Assembly (NCBI RefSeq): GCF_018340385.1
Contig: NC_056608.1
Span: 25,157,424-25,221,423, forward strand
Length of the DNA stretch: 64,000 bases
Source of the DNA: Cyprinus carpio
Taxonomy: Eukaryota > Chordata > Actinopteri > Cypriniformes > Cyprinidae
Direction of reading: 5' to 3'
The notes under the pieces are model-generated. The model was not told where the DNA came from and did no database searches. It was given only the letters and a program-made list of their open reading frames with translations. Position 1 is the stretch's first letter. Every line of letters starts with the position of its first letter. The position numbers and the translations under genes were made by a program. Shown in pieces: positions 46,060 through 60,254 of the stretch.

Positions 46060-46568
46060 CACCGCGAGCCCCTGCTGGAACTCTATTACACAACTGCACG
46101 CGCATCATTGTTTTCAAATATGATGTGTTCTTCATGGATTATCACTTTATATTGCCCCTTAAGTATGCTAAATATTGATATACTGATAACAGGACAGGAA
46201 ACAGACTAATTACAGTGACCTATCAGCTGAACTACAGTTACCTCTAAGTCAGAAAATGCACTGTATAGCCAATAATGTTCTGCATTATCTATATTGTGTG
46301 TCCCTTACATAAAATGAGGGCATGTGAATCAGTTAATTAAAATAAGAAGTTCAATCATAGATGTTATCAAAACAAACTGAACTACATAATATTGCATTTC
46401 CATATAATTTGTAATAGGACTTTTTTAATTTGTAAAAAAAATAATAAAAATATTATTTAATTGCATGTAGTGAACTGATTTGTTCAGACTTTTCGGTTAT
46501 AATGACATTGTCCCCTTAAAAATGTAGTTTTTGCCTAACTAAACAAAACAATTAGTTTGACTGAAGAT

Positions 46569-47033
46569 TAACCCTTTAACTGTCACCCCCCATTTTTTAA
46601 AATAGGCATTAAAGTGCACTATCCAAACTTAAATTGTTGTATTTTATGAACACTTTGGAATATAGACCTAAGGTTGGTCTCTTTTTAAAGAAGAAAATTA
46701 GCAGATTGTGGCAAAAGTCAAAAAATTAAAGTATCAAAAAGTTATAGAAGTTTAAATGTACTGTAAATAAAATGCGCTGTATTAATTTTATTTTATTTTA
46801 TTTATTATAAATATTTTACATAACAGGTTTTACTCTAAATTTGGTATAAAATTAAAGCCTTGTGTCTAAATAAGTTATGTTCCAAATTTGAAGTTGATAT
46901 GAAAAAAAGGATGAATCTTGGGCTTCTAAGCTTTCAAATGATATATAATTTATGATGATTACTAAAAGATTTTATAGAGAAAAAGGACAAAAAAAAGCGT
47001 GCCACAGGTGGGAAGGTGACAGCTAAGGGGTTA
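46569..47033. mobile_element. TIR element (copy 2 of the ndufb8-intron family)
   Basis: Starts TTAACCCTTTAACTGTCACC and ends GGTGGGAAGGTGACAGCTAAGGGGTTAA. Interior words match 9115-9855 closely, but about 270 bp of the middle are absent. Confidence 0.8.
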
Positions 47034-47519
47034 AATGCTTTAAATTATGTAAATCTTCTCAAAGAGTGCACTCTTAAAAATAAAGGTGCTTGACAGTGAT
47101 GCCACAGAAGAACCCTTTGGTCTAAATGATTCAGTAAAGAACCTCTAACATCTGTTTCACAAACGCTTCTTTGGTAAGAAAGAGATGCTTCTTTGACTGA
47201 ATGCTTCTTTGTGGAGCCAAAAATGGTTCTTCTGTGGCATCGCTGTTCTCTTTTTGAAATCATCAGCCATGTTTGATCAACATCTCTGAACGTGTGTGGG
47301 AGTTAAAAGTTACTGTCAAAACTTTAGTTAACTTTCCACACACGTGTCAGACTTGTGATAAACTGATATGAAGGAGATAGTGGTGACTGCACAAGATCCG
47401 ATCCAGATACTGACACTGACCCGGCTTGATCTTGAGTTATATCATTCAAACCTTTGCTCTCGTTTTGACATCACACACCCTGGAAACACACTCATGCACA
47501 CTGCTTATTAAAAACTGTG

Positions 47520-47970
47520 TTTGCTGCTGAATGTGTTTTTTTATTTTAATTAAGCAAAGATACATTAAATTGATCAAAAGTGACAGTAAATAAAAAAAAA
47601 AAAAAATGCAGTTTTTTTGAACTTTCTATTCATCTGTGAAGCCTGAAGAATAAAATGTATCACTGTTTACACAGAAATATTAATGTTTTCAACACTGATA
47701 ATAATCAGAAATGTTTCTTGAATCATTATTATAATTTCTGAAGATCATGTGACACTGAAGACTGGAGTAATGATGCTGAAAATACAGCTGTGCATCACAT
47801 AAATAAATTACACTTTAACACATATCCACATAGAAAACAGCTGTTTGTATTGTAAAAAATATTTAACAATTTTTAAAGCATTTTTGATCAAATGCATGCA
47901 GCCTTGCTGAGCAGAACAGCCTTTTAATAGCATCTAAAAATCGTAATTATTCCAAACTTCATGCCATGTT
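47520..47970 (-). mobile_element. MITE copy ('caaaagtttgggRtcagtaaga' family), minus
   Basis: Holds AGATCATGTGACACTGAAGA, CTGGAGTAATGATGCTGAAA and GCATGCAGCCTTGCTGAGCA, the reverse complement of other copies. It lies between the divergent scd and dnajb12 promoters. Confidence 0.75.
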
Positions 47971-48464
47971 TATAACTAAACGTTTTAATATATGCAATCT
48001 GTGTTCTGCTGTAATAAAGTGTTCCAGAGTGCTGCTGAAATAAAAGAGAAAGCAGTTATGATAGTGCCTAGGGTTTAAGACCGGAAGTTAAAGAGTTAAA
48101 AGTGTTTGGTAATCGCACGCACGTCATTTATTTAGAGGCGTCTTCGCATCCAGTCCATGCACTAGTTGAACTATAGCGCCACCTACTGTGCGATTCTTGA
48201 AAAACAGAGCTGATCAACAGCCGGATACACGTCATTTTGGAACAAACATTTAAAACATAGTAAAAAATGTTAATTAACACTCTAAACCGTCTAAATGAAG
48301 CACAAACTTTTCGTTTTCATATTGTATTACTGTTAAGGTAAGGTAGGTGCATTCTAGACCTAATACTTCTGCAATATCTTTACATGGCATTAACAGTAAC
48401 CTCGGTTTGCTGTCAGTATTCAGGTGTAAAAATAATCCTGACCGCTGCTGGAACACGGGCGGAC

Positions 48465-48740
48465 CGCAGAGTCACGTGGCATCTGTCACATTTCTCAGCG
48501 TTGATCGGGATGAGCCAATCACAGCCGTGTGTGATTACCTCAATTCTTATAGCGATTGGTTGAGTAGGTTTAAATGGGCAAGTTTAAATAATAATCTTAA
48601 ATAATTATACTTTTAACCGCATGAATACCAGTAACACAATGAATAGTGTTATAAATGTACATACATTTTAAAAAAAATACAAGTATGAAAAACTTTCGAG
48701 GATTTAGGATGGTGATGACCGTTAAACGCGTCACGTGGGC
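48465..48740 (+). promoter_or_regulatory. dnajb12: dnajb12 upstream region with two GTCACGTGG E-boxes
   Basis: GTCACGTGG occurs at 48471-48479 and 48730-48738, with two CCAAT boxes between (48515-48519; inverted near 48555). The second E-box lies 124 bp before the dnajb12 ATG. CACGTG sites are bound by USF/MITF-TFE factors. I did not find a proper ER-stress element (CCAAT-N9-CCACG). Confidence 0.4.
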
Positions 48741-48861
48741 CAACGAGCGCCACCTGCAGGAAACCGTTATTATTATGATTATTAGCCGACAGCATTAGCG
48801 GCTCCATGGTGCGCTCTTCGTGTGTTTATTAAATCATCTGGCGTTTCTGAGTAGCTCAGTG

Positions 48862-49229
48862 ATGGAGGTGAACCGGGACGAAGCGGAGCGATGCGTCGAG
48901 ATCGCGCTCGGAGCGCTGGAGGACGCGCAGCCGGAGAAAGCGCGCAGGTTTCTGGAGAAAGCGCAGCGGCTTTTCCCGACGCGCAGAGCCCAGGGTGAGC
49001 GCACCGAGCCCGGGCTAATCCAGGCCTGATCGCTTAGGCTACAGCCGCGGTACCTGATCGTGTCTGTTGCTCAGTGAAGTGTATATTCATATATTCAGCT
49101 TTGTGTTGTATCCCTGCGCGATGTGTTCTAATGGAGATCTCTAGATATCGCGCTGCTTAAACCTGCTGTGTTCTCTTATAAACACAGAGGTGTGTGTGTG
49201 TGTTAGAGCTCTGATGATGATGTAACTAT

Positions 49230-49314
<85 letters not shown>

Positions 49315-50709
49315 CACCACAGACAACACACACACACAGACAGGTCAGACTGAGATGTCACTTTAATCCGGCTGTGTCTCAAACCCCAGTGAGCTGCCTC
49401 AGTAGACAGCATATTAGTGCATGACGTTCACGTGCGGAAACCATGGTGTCCCTAAATGTTGTTTAGGTCCGCGTCTCACCCACTCAGTAGTGCTGGATGT
49501 GTGTGTTCGACTAGATGATGAGACACAGCCGATATCTTCCAATCCTGATGCTGGAGTGGAGTAACAAAAAATGAGAATGTGCTGAAAATGTGTCCATCTG
49601 AGATGAGGGTGAGTTTGTTTCTTCATCAGGTTTGTAGAAATGTAGCACTGCATCAGTGTCTCAGCAATGGATGCTCTGCAGTGAATGGGTGCCGTGAGAA
49701 TGAGAGTCCAAACAGCTGATAAAAACATCACAATAATCCACAAGTAATCCACAGCACTCCAGTCCATCAGTGAACATCTGGAGAAGACAAAAGCTGAAAC
49801 ACATCCAGCATTAAGATGCTTTTAACTAAAATACATAGAGTTCATAATCCATAATAACACTTCCTCCAGTGAAAAAGTGCATCTCCTGTTGTCTCTCACA
49901 TCAAAATCCAGACACATATTTGTTTAGAGCTGTTTAAACAGTGCTTGATTTGTGCAGATTTCTCTCCTGATACACACCAGAACACTTTTTCACTGGAGGA
50001 AGTGTTATTATGGATTATGAACTCTATGTATTTGAGTTATAAACATCTCAAAGCTGGATTTGTTTAATCTTTTGTCTTCTCCAGATGTTAACTGATGGAC
50101 TGGAGTGCTGTGGATTACTTGTGGATTATTGTGATGTTTTTATCAGCTGTTTGGACTCTCATTCTGACGGCACCCATTCACTGCAGAGTGCTACATACAC
50201 TGATGCAGTGCTACATTTCTACAAACCTGATGAAGAGACAAACTCATCCTGATCTCGGATGAACACATTTTCAGCAGATTCTCATTTGTGGGTGAGCTGT
50301 GTCTTTAAGTCGGCTGCTGGTTTGTGTCCAGAAGTGTTGGGAGCTGTGCTGAACTCCTGGTTGTTTCTCAGAGCTGCTGGCGTCTCTGGAGCAGAACGGC
50401 GAGGCGTGGTCTGAGAGAGCCGCTGATGGCTCAGCCGCTGGTCAGCGCAGGTCAGGGGTCAGCAGTAAGGACTCCAGTAAACCCTACACACCTGAGCAGG
50501 CCGAGGCGGTCAGGAGGTGCGTACCGTGTCTTCACATCAGCCCCGTCTCACAGCTGCTGTCTGAGAGCAGAACGTTTACATTCCTGCAGCCAGACGGTTC
50601 TTAAAGGAGCCACAACCTTCATTTATAGTCTATAAAGCTAGTCGAGGTTTCCTGAACCAAAAGCAGGAATTTAGTTTTTCATGCTAATTAAAAACCATCA
50701 ACAGATGTG

Positions 50710-50773
<64 letters not shown>

Positions 50774-51069
50774 TATATAATTCTATTATAGTTTTTCAAG
50801 TGTTTTGAATTGGCTTTTATATTTTTCTGTTCTTTTTTTTTTTAAGTTAAGTTTAGTAAATGTGCTTATATATATATATATTTCTATTTAGTGTCAATTT
50901 AGTTTTATTTCAGAATAAGTTTCAGTAAATGTTTTGCATTATATTATTTTTTTTTCTATTGCGCTTTACAGTTTTCTTTTCAAATTTAGTTTGAGTAATT
51001 TTAGTACTCTCTTAATATAAAAATAACTTAAATATATTATTTTATACATAAATAAATAAATAAATATAT

Positions 51070-51115
<46 letters not shown>

Positions 51116-51159
51116 TATATATATATAATATATAAAATATATTATAATAATTATAATAT

Positions 51160-51208
<49 letters not shown>

Positions 51209-52161
51209 CTATATATATATATAATTTATATAAGTTATTTTAGTATTATTTATGTGCTGTTATAGTGTTTATTAGGTTTTATTTTCATATTTTCAGATTT
51301 AGAGTTTTTAGTAATTTAGTATTTTTTTAATCTATTTATGTTTCTATTTAGCGCCTCAGTTTTAGTTAATTTAGTACTTCGTCATAAACATATTAATTTC
51401 ATAAGATCCAAATCAGTTTACTCTTTTTTATTTTTGCTATTAACTTAACTAATCAGTAGTTTTAGTTATTTTAGTACTTAAGTTTGGTTTTCATCTAATA
51501 CGTTTATTTTATTTCAGCTTTTGTATGGTTTTTATTTTAATCCTCTTACTTCTCAGCCGATCCAGATCCAGTTCTTTAAGATGATTGTGCTGTTTTTGTT
51601 TTGGCAGAATAAAGCAGTGCAAGAACTATTATGAGATTCTTGGCGTGCAGAAAGATGCCTCTGAAGACGAGCTCAAGAAGGCTTACAGGAAACTGGCGTT
51701 GAGGTTTCACCCGGATAAGAATCACGCTCCGGGAGCCACCGAGGCGTTTAAAGGTACAGCAGGCCGTCGTACGCTAGTGCAGTCTGTGCACAGGAACCGT
51801 GTTTGCTCTTTAGTAGAAGATGTAATGAAGAAGTGCGTATCTGCTGAGTGACTGTGGTTCTGTGCTGCAGCTATAGGACACGCGTATGCAGTTCTGTCTA
51901 ACGTGGAGAAGAGACGGCAGTACGATCAGTTCGGAGAGGAGCGCAGCGGCTCGGGCCGATCCAGCCAGAGCGACGACACACACTTCGAGGCTGATATTTC
52001 ACCTGAAGATCTCTTCAACATGTTCTTCGGAGGAGGATTCCCTTCCAGTGAGTCTGAAGGGGGATGAAACTGTGAGCGCTGGATTGAGAACATGTACTGG
52101 CCCTAAAACTGTGTTTTGCATTTAAAAGTTCCTCCTAAAATCAAAAGATGAATAAAGAAAT

Positions 52162-52195
<34 letters not shown>

Positions 52196-53358
52196 AATAA
52201 TTATTATTATTTTTTTTCTTTTTGCATTGTGACATTTTCATAAAAAGAAAGATTTTATTACTATGGAAGCTTGTTTCTGCCAAGGAATAAAAAAAATTAA
52301 TTTTTTTTATTTTTTTTTCATGCAATTCTGTGTTTAGATTTCATAATTTTGAGGAAGAAAGTCAGAAAAGTTATTTTTTTATTGCTGTCAAACAATTATG
52401 TTTATATAAATACACACATGCATATATATATTTTAGAAAAATGTTTTTTATAGAATAAATATATATTTATGTGTAATGTAAATTATATGAATATAAATAT
52501 ATACATGTAAATATTTTTAAATATATACTGTACATGTGTATGTATTTATATATACATTATAAATATACACAGTACACACTTTTTTTGTATTGATTAATCG
52601 TTATTTTTTATTCTGTGGTGGTCACAAGCTTCCATACATTACTGCAATACACTTGAATACGTGTTTTTGTTTTCTGTGAAACACATTTTTATTCATTTTC
52701 TCTTAGCAAATATATTATTGCATATTTTTATATTCAATTTTGGGGTGAAATATGACCTGGACACGTACTTAAAGGTTTGACTTAAAGAGTCAAAGAACAA
52801 TTTAGGATTATTGGCAAACTTTTAACTAAAATGAATGAGCATTATTGACTCATAAAAGCCAGTTTTTGTGGTTGTTGTGGAGTCGTCTGTGTCTCATCAC
52901 TGACATCACACACACAATCTCTGAGACGTGACTGTGTTTCTTTCAGGTAATGTTCACATGTACAGTAACGGACGGATGCGCTTTAATCAGAATCACGGCG
53001 AGAGAGGAGAGCAGCGAGGGGTGAGGAACATCTTCACACACAAGCTCTGGTCACTGGGAGAGTTTTATAGTGTGTAACTGTTAAGATGTGTGTCGGTGGA
53101 TGGAGAAATGCTTTTTCTCATGTTTTCGTCGTTTAAGCCTCTTAGCTTTTGTTGCCGGTCGCTTCTACAGTCCTGTCTACAGTTTTCATATTACATAAGT
53201 ATTAGGAAATAGTTCTTAACACATACTCATTATACACACAATTTATAATATTATTATTATTATTACATGCAAATATAAATATAATACTTGCAATATTATT
53301 ATTATAAATTTTTGTGTTTTTGTAAATTGTTCTTAATATTAAAATTTAATTATAAATA

Positions 53359-53391
<33 letters not shown>

Positions 53392-53436
53392 TACATATAC
53401 ATATACACATACACATATATATATATATATATACAC

Positions 53437-53479
<43 letters not shown>

Positions 53480-53506
53480 TAAATTAATAGGATTGTAAAA
53501 TATTCT

Positions 53507-53579
<73 letters not shown>

Positions 53580-56500
53580 TATATATATATAAAGCAATAT
53601 ATAAACAAATTTTAATTATTGGAACTATGTAAAATATAGCATTTATAAAATTCTATTAAAAATAAATATAATATTAAAATGACTTTTTTATGTTTTTGTA
53701 AATGTTTTTTAATATTAAAATTATAAAAGTATATTTTAAATATATAAAAAAGTAAAATTATAAAATCTATATAATAAAATAATTTAAAAAAATTAATTTT
53801 ATATATATAAAATTAAATACATAAAACAATTTTAATTAATGAAACTATATCAAATGTAGCGTTTATAAAATTCTATTAATTAAAAATAAATATAATACTT
53901 GTCTTGCAATATTAAAATGGCTTTTTTGTTTTTTGAAAATGGTTTTTAATATTGAAATTATGAAATTATATTTTAAATATATAAAAAAGTAAAATTATAA
54001 AATCTATATAATAAAATAAAAAAATAATAATTGTGTATATATATAATATTAAATACATAATAAAACAATTTTAATTAATGAAACTGTATAAAATATAGCA
54101 TTTGTAAAATTCTATTAATTAAACTAATTTTCATTTACAAAATTCACTTGAAGTACCATTGTAAAGTTGCAACAGTGTAACATGCTGTAGCTGTATTCTC
54201 TGAATGAAACAGTAGAGGGCGGCACTGAGACGGTTATGAGTGGATCAGACTGTGCTGGAGAGTTATGATGACTGATTAATATGATTGTGTGTGTGTGTGT
54301 GTGTGTGTGTTCAGGGCGGTCTTGCTCTTCTCATGCAGTTGATGCCCATCCTCATCCTCGTCATCATATCAGCGCTCAGTCAGATGATGGTGACCAACCC
54401 TCCCTACAGCCTCAGCTTCAGACTGTGAGTCTCTCTCTCTCTGTTTATCACTGTCTCTCTCTCTCTCTTTTTATCTACTTTCACACTTTAAACAGCACAG
54501 TTGCTCTTCCAGTAGTCACATTTGCACCTTCAGATATCTTAAGCACACAAACGCTCTCGTTATCAGAATCAATATATTACATAAAGTTCTACAGCAGGAA
54601 CACTGAGTATTTTAACTTCATTATCTACACACGAACAAGGCATCACTTTATTTATATCGCACATTTTAAACACAATGTTAATACAAAGTTTACATGAATA
54701 TATATATTTATTTAAACACGATTAAGTGATGAATGAAAAAACTTTAATTAAAATTATAAAACTAGTCACTTCGTGCTAATTAAGTCCATTTATATTGTTT
54801 TATATATGTATGTGTATATAATATATATATATATATATATGAAATCTAAAACTAATAAATTAAATTATTTGAAGAAATGCATTTTTTATATACGTATTAA
54901 ATAAATAAGTATATATTTTTAGAATATATTCTGTGGGGTCCAACTGAAAGTTGTGAGAGAAAAAAAAAAAAAAAAAAAAAAATATATATCATATATAATA
55001 TATCTATAATATATACACTACCGGTCAAAAGTTTGGATCAGTAAGACTTGTAATGCTTTTTAAAGAAGTCTCTTCTGCTCATCAAGGCTGCATTTATTTG
55101 ATCAAAAAAAACAAACAAACAAAAAAACAGTAATCTTGCAAAATATTATAACAATATAAAACAATGCTTTCTATTTAAATATCCTTTAAAATATAATTTA
55201 TTTCTGTGATGCAAAGCTGAATTTTCATCATCATGACTCCAGTATAAAGTGTCACATGATCTTCAGAAATCATTCTAATATGCTGATTTATTATTAGAAT
55301 TATCAACTGTTGGCAACAGCCAAATATTTTTTGGAACCTGTGATACTTTTTTTCAGGATTCTTTGATGAATAAAACGTTAAAAAGAAGAGCATTTATTTA
55401 AAATAGAAATCTTTTCTAACAATATACACTACAGTTTCAAATTAGTTTGGGGGTCAGTCAGTTTTTATTCTTTCTTTTTTTGAAAGAAATTAAAACTTTT
55501 ATTCAGCAAGGATGTGTTAAATTAAGAAGTGATAGCAAAGATTATATTGTTAGAAAAGATTTATATTTTTGAAATGGCTCTATGCTGTTTCTTTTAACTT
55601 TTTATTCATCAAAGAATCCTGAAAAAAAGTAATTCACAGGTTCCAAAAAAATATTGGCTGTTGCCAACAGTTGCTAATTCTAATAATAAATCATCATCAG
55701 AATGATTTCGGAAGGATCATGTGACACTTTATAATGGAGTAATGATGCTGAAAATTCAGCTTTGGCATCACAGAAATAAAATTATATTTTAAAGGATATA
55801 TTTACAATAGAAAGCATTATTTTCTCCCGATATTTAAATAACTGATTTTCATTTAGCAGCAGGGGATTACAGTTTTATTTTGTATAACTGAACAAAAAAA
55901 ATAAACAATAAACATCATAAAAAAACATCACAAAAAAAAATTACAACAAACACTTAAACCAAACTTTTAAACATAAAAAAATCCAACATATACACAAACA
56001 TAAAACACATAAAATTATGAATTTTTCAGGTTGCAGACTAATCTTTGGCCACAAATGAGTGACACATGACTCTTGATTTTGATTTACATGTTCCAAAGGC
56101 CATCTGGTGCTTGAAGGAAACCTGAGCGTTTGTCACATGATCAGTGTCTCTTATGTCACAGGAACTAACATCTGACAAGTGACCTAGAAATCATTTAATG
56201 TCAGAGCTTTTATTTATCATGCTTGTGAGTGCACATCACAGTGTTTGCACCTTTGTATCATTATTAGTTTCCTAAAGTAAGCGAGCGTCAGTGTTTTGTA
56301 TCGGTCTGCTTTATTGATCGCTGATGGTCCATGCCGGGTCACCGTGAGCCGCCGATCAATAGCCGTGACGAACCGCTTCGGACCGGTCCACTTCTGGACC
56401 CTGGTCACGCTCTGTCTTGTGATTCCAGAGAACGGTTTCGGGCCAGTTTTGCAACAGTGTTTTTTTTTTTTTTTTAATGAAAGTTTTCATTTAGCTGAAA

Positions 56501-58597
56501 ACTGAATTTAATAATCAGTTAACCAAATTTATTTTAAAATTAAAACTTAAAATAAAAAATGAGTTGTGTATATATACAGTCATATATATTGTGCCTGTAT
56601 AACATTTTAAATTATGTATTTGTTTTTGAAATATAAACATTTAAACTTTAAACACATTAATGTAAAATAATCAATTATTAAACAAAAAATGCACCTACCA
56701 AAATTATCCTCTCTTGAATTATTTTTCTAAAGTGTAATATTTGAACTCTGATTTATTTTATGTAGTATTTTAATGTGAATGAAACACTGTAGCTGTTCGG
56801 CAGATGTGTTCTGTCAATCACGTGAGATCTCGTCTGATTGGTCGAGAGAGATCGGAGAGATGCATACTCAGTGTGAACTCTTAACCTTTGACCCTGACTG
56901 ATCTTCACTCAGAGGAATCATCTAGAAGTCTGAGTGGACAGTCGCTCGTCTTCACACTCCATGTGCGTGAAACCTGTGACCTCTGACCTTCAGTGCTCTC
57001 TTTATACACTCACACTTATAGTTAACTAAAACTAAAAGTGTGTATGTGTGCGTGTGTGTGTGTGTGTGTATATATGTGTGCGTATGTGTGTGTGTATGTA
57101 TATATGTGTGCGTATGTGTGTGTGTATGTATATATGTGTGTGTGTGTGCATGCACAAAACTTAAAAAATTTTAATTAAAAAATAAAGAATTATTTATTTG
57201 AGCTAGTTGCAAGGCAACATTTTTACTGAATTACCAAAAAATTCTAAAAAATTAAATAAAACAAAAAAAAACATGCTTATTTAAAAAAAAAAAAACAATA
57301 ATAATAATAATAATGATAATAATAATAAAAATCGTAAACTTACACAACAAAATTACAAAAACAAAAAATGAATCCAAAATATTAACAAAAGCTAATATCA
57401 ATGGTACTAATATATTGAGTATATTAGGGTTGGGAATCGTTAGAAATTTTCCGGTTCCGGTTCAAAGTTGATGTTTTTTACACTATCAATAACATTTTGC
57501 TTTTCAAGCAGGAATAAGGTTGGCCAAATAGTCCCTTGAGGGCTGAGACACATGTTCATTTCCCTAAATTAAGACTGAAATTATAAACTGGTATACTTAT
57601 AATAACATGTATACACACCCTCCATAAAGCCCCTATTTTACAATATAATGCAGTCCCAGGAGAAGATGCTGTGATGCAGTTGAGTGGTTCCACATTTCAT
57701 CTTAAACATTTTAAATTATGATGAAAATAAATATTTTCTAATCACTTTGTATTTTTGTTTTTATTCACTCTTGAAATGAGCTGTACACTAAATAATCTAA
57801 CCCTCACACTTACATAACAATAGCAGTCTATTTATTTAGTGCTCCAAGTTAAAGTCAGTATGTATATTAATGACAATATGGGACAAATATGATGTAATTT
57901 AGTGGAGGCGGGTGCTGCCGGTACATGTACAGTCAGACAAAACAACATGCACAGTTATCAGAGTGCAGTACAGTCGTGAGAAACCTGTTCGTTAGTTAAA
58001 GACACGATGTGACGAGTCTGTGGAGTGTGCATCATTGGAATCAATGTGCTCAGTAATTAAAGAGACAGGGCGGTGTGTCTGTTATTTGGTATGTGACATC
58101 CTTTACGGGAAACGCTGAATCATCAGAACACCGGCGCAAGACTGCTCACAGCGCTCGGTCACGTGTCGCACCAGAACCGTTTTCGGAACCGAAACTGAGA
58201 AATTGCTCACGGTTCTGATTCTTTTCAAAGAACAGAAACCGTTTCGAAGCATGTGCCGGTTCTCGGTTCCCAACCAAACATAAAGAAAATGAACACACAA
58301 TTCAATCAAAGCTCAGCATGTGCTTGATTTCTCTCTCTGTGTGTTACTTTCTTATCATGTCCTTCTGAAAATATCTGAGTTCACGTGTGTGTCTCAGGTC
58401 AGCGGGTCACACACACAAGCGCGTGACGGAGAATCTGGGCGTGACGTATTACGTGAACGAGCGTTTCTCTCAGGACACTACTACAGCGCGCGAGTCTGAA
58501 AACGAGTGGCGGAGAGCAGCGTGGAGGACGACTACGTCTCCAACCTCAGGAACACACTCACTCAGACAGACACACACACACAAACAACAGAGTACGA

Positions 58598-58636
<39 letters not shown>

Positions 58637-60223
58637 AACAAAAACTAAAAAAAAAAAACACACACGCACGCACTCACTTGTCGACATGCACGCACTCACT
58701 CAATCACACTCACACACACGCACGCACTCACTCACACATGCACGCACTCACTCAATCACACTCACACACACTCACACTCACTCACTCACACACACACACA
58801 CTCACTCACTCACTCTCACACACGCATATACACACACACAAAACAGATCAAAGCAACACAAACTGAAATCATGATGAGTTCAAGTTCACTTCATGCCTCA
58901 TGACCGGAGTTTCACTCTAATATAAACATATTTTTTTGTGGGTAGGTAAGATTTTTTTAAATCATTTTTTAATTAGTTTTTTAAGAGTCTCTCCTGCTCA
59001 CCAAGGCTGCATTTATTGGTCATAAATACAGTAAAAATTGTGAAATATTATTACAATTTAAAACTTTCTGTGTGAATATCTGTTAAAGTGTAATTTATTT
59101 CTGTGATGCGCAGCTGTATTTTCAGCATCATTACTCCAGTCTTCAGTGTTCACATGATCTTCAGAAATCATTCTAATATGATGATTTGCTGCTCAAGAAA
59201 CATTTCTGAAAAATAACAACATCTAACACAAATATAAATCACAATAAACATTATGAAACTGTGATACATTTTATTTTTCAGGATTCACAGATGAACAGAA
59301 AGTTTACAAGAACAGCATTTATTTGAAATAGAAACCTTTTGCAACATTATAAATATCTTTACTGTCATTTTTGAGCAATATACATGCATCCTTGATGGAC
59401 AAAAGTATTAATTTCTTAAAAAAAAAAAACAACAACACAAAAAAGAAATATCTTAACCCCAAACTTTCTGAAGAGAAACAAACATTCTGTAAATCATAAG
59501 TGAATCACACAGGTTTGGAGTGTGAGGAAATGATGACAGATCTGTTGTTTTTGGGTGGACTGTCTCTTTAAGAGCTCGTAGTAATTGTGTAATCATAACT
59601 GAGCGAGTTCAGCCGGATGAATCCAGACGAATCAGCTGAGTGTGCGGCGCTTCTCTCGTCATGACTCACGTCTGAATGCTTCTCTGTCTCTGAACTGAAG
59701 CCGGATCGGTTTGCTGAGAGCCAGTCAGAACTGGATAAACATTCTCACTTCCTTTAACATCATTCGTCTCGCGTTCGATGAATCAGCTCGAGTTCTGGAG
59801 ACATTCGAGAGAAGTTCAAACCCATTTCACTGATGACTCACTCATATTTATTCCCAGCCTGAGCAAACAGCGTTTCATCATCTGATTTTCGACGTATCCT
59901 TTTCAATTCTGTCATGATTTGCAAATTTATGCACATTTGGAATCTGAGGGAGCAAAAAAATCTGAATATTGAGAAAATCATCTTTAAAGTTGTTCAAATG
60001 AAGTTCTTAGCAATGCATATTACTAATCAAAAATTAAGTTTTGATATATTTACGGTAGGAAAATTTACTAAATATCTTCATGGAACATGATCTGTTACTT
60101 AATATTCCTAATGATTTTTGGCATAAAAAGAGAAAAATGTATAATTGTGACCCATACAATGTATTGTTGTCTATTGCTACAAATATACCTGTGCTGCTGA
60201 TGACTGCTTCTGTGCTCCGGGGT

Positions 60224-60254
<31 letters not shown>

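Noticed and set aside
48465..48740. ER-stress response element (CCAAT-N9-CCACG) for dnajb12
   Set aside because: CCAAT boxes and CACGTG words are present, but none has the required nine-base spacing.
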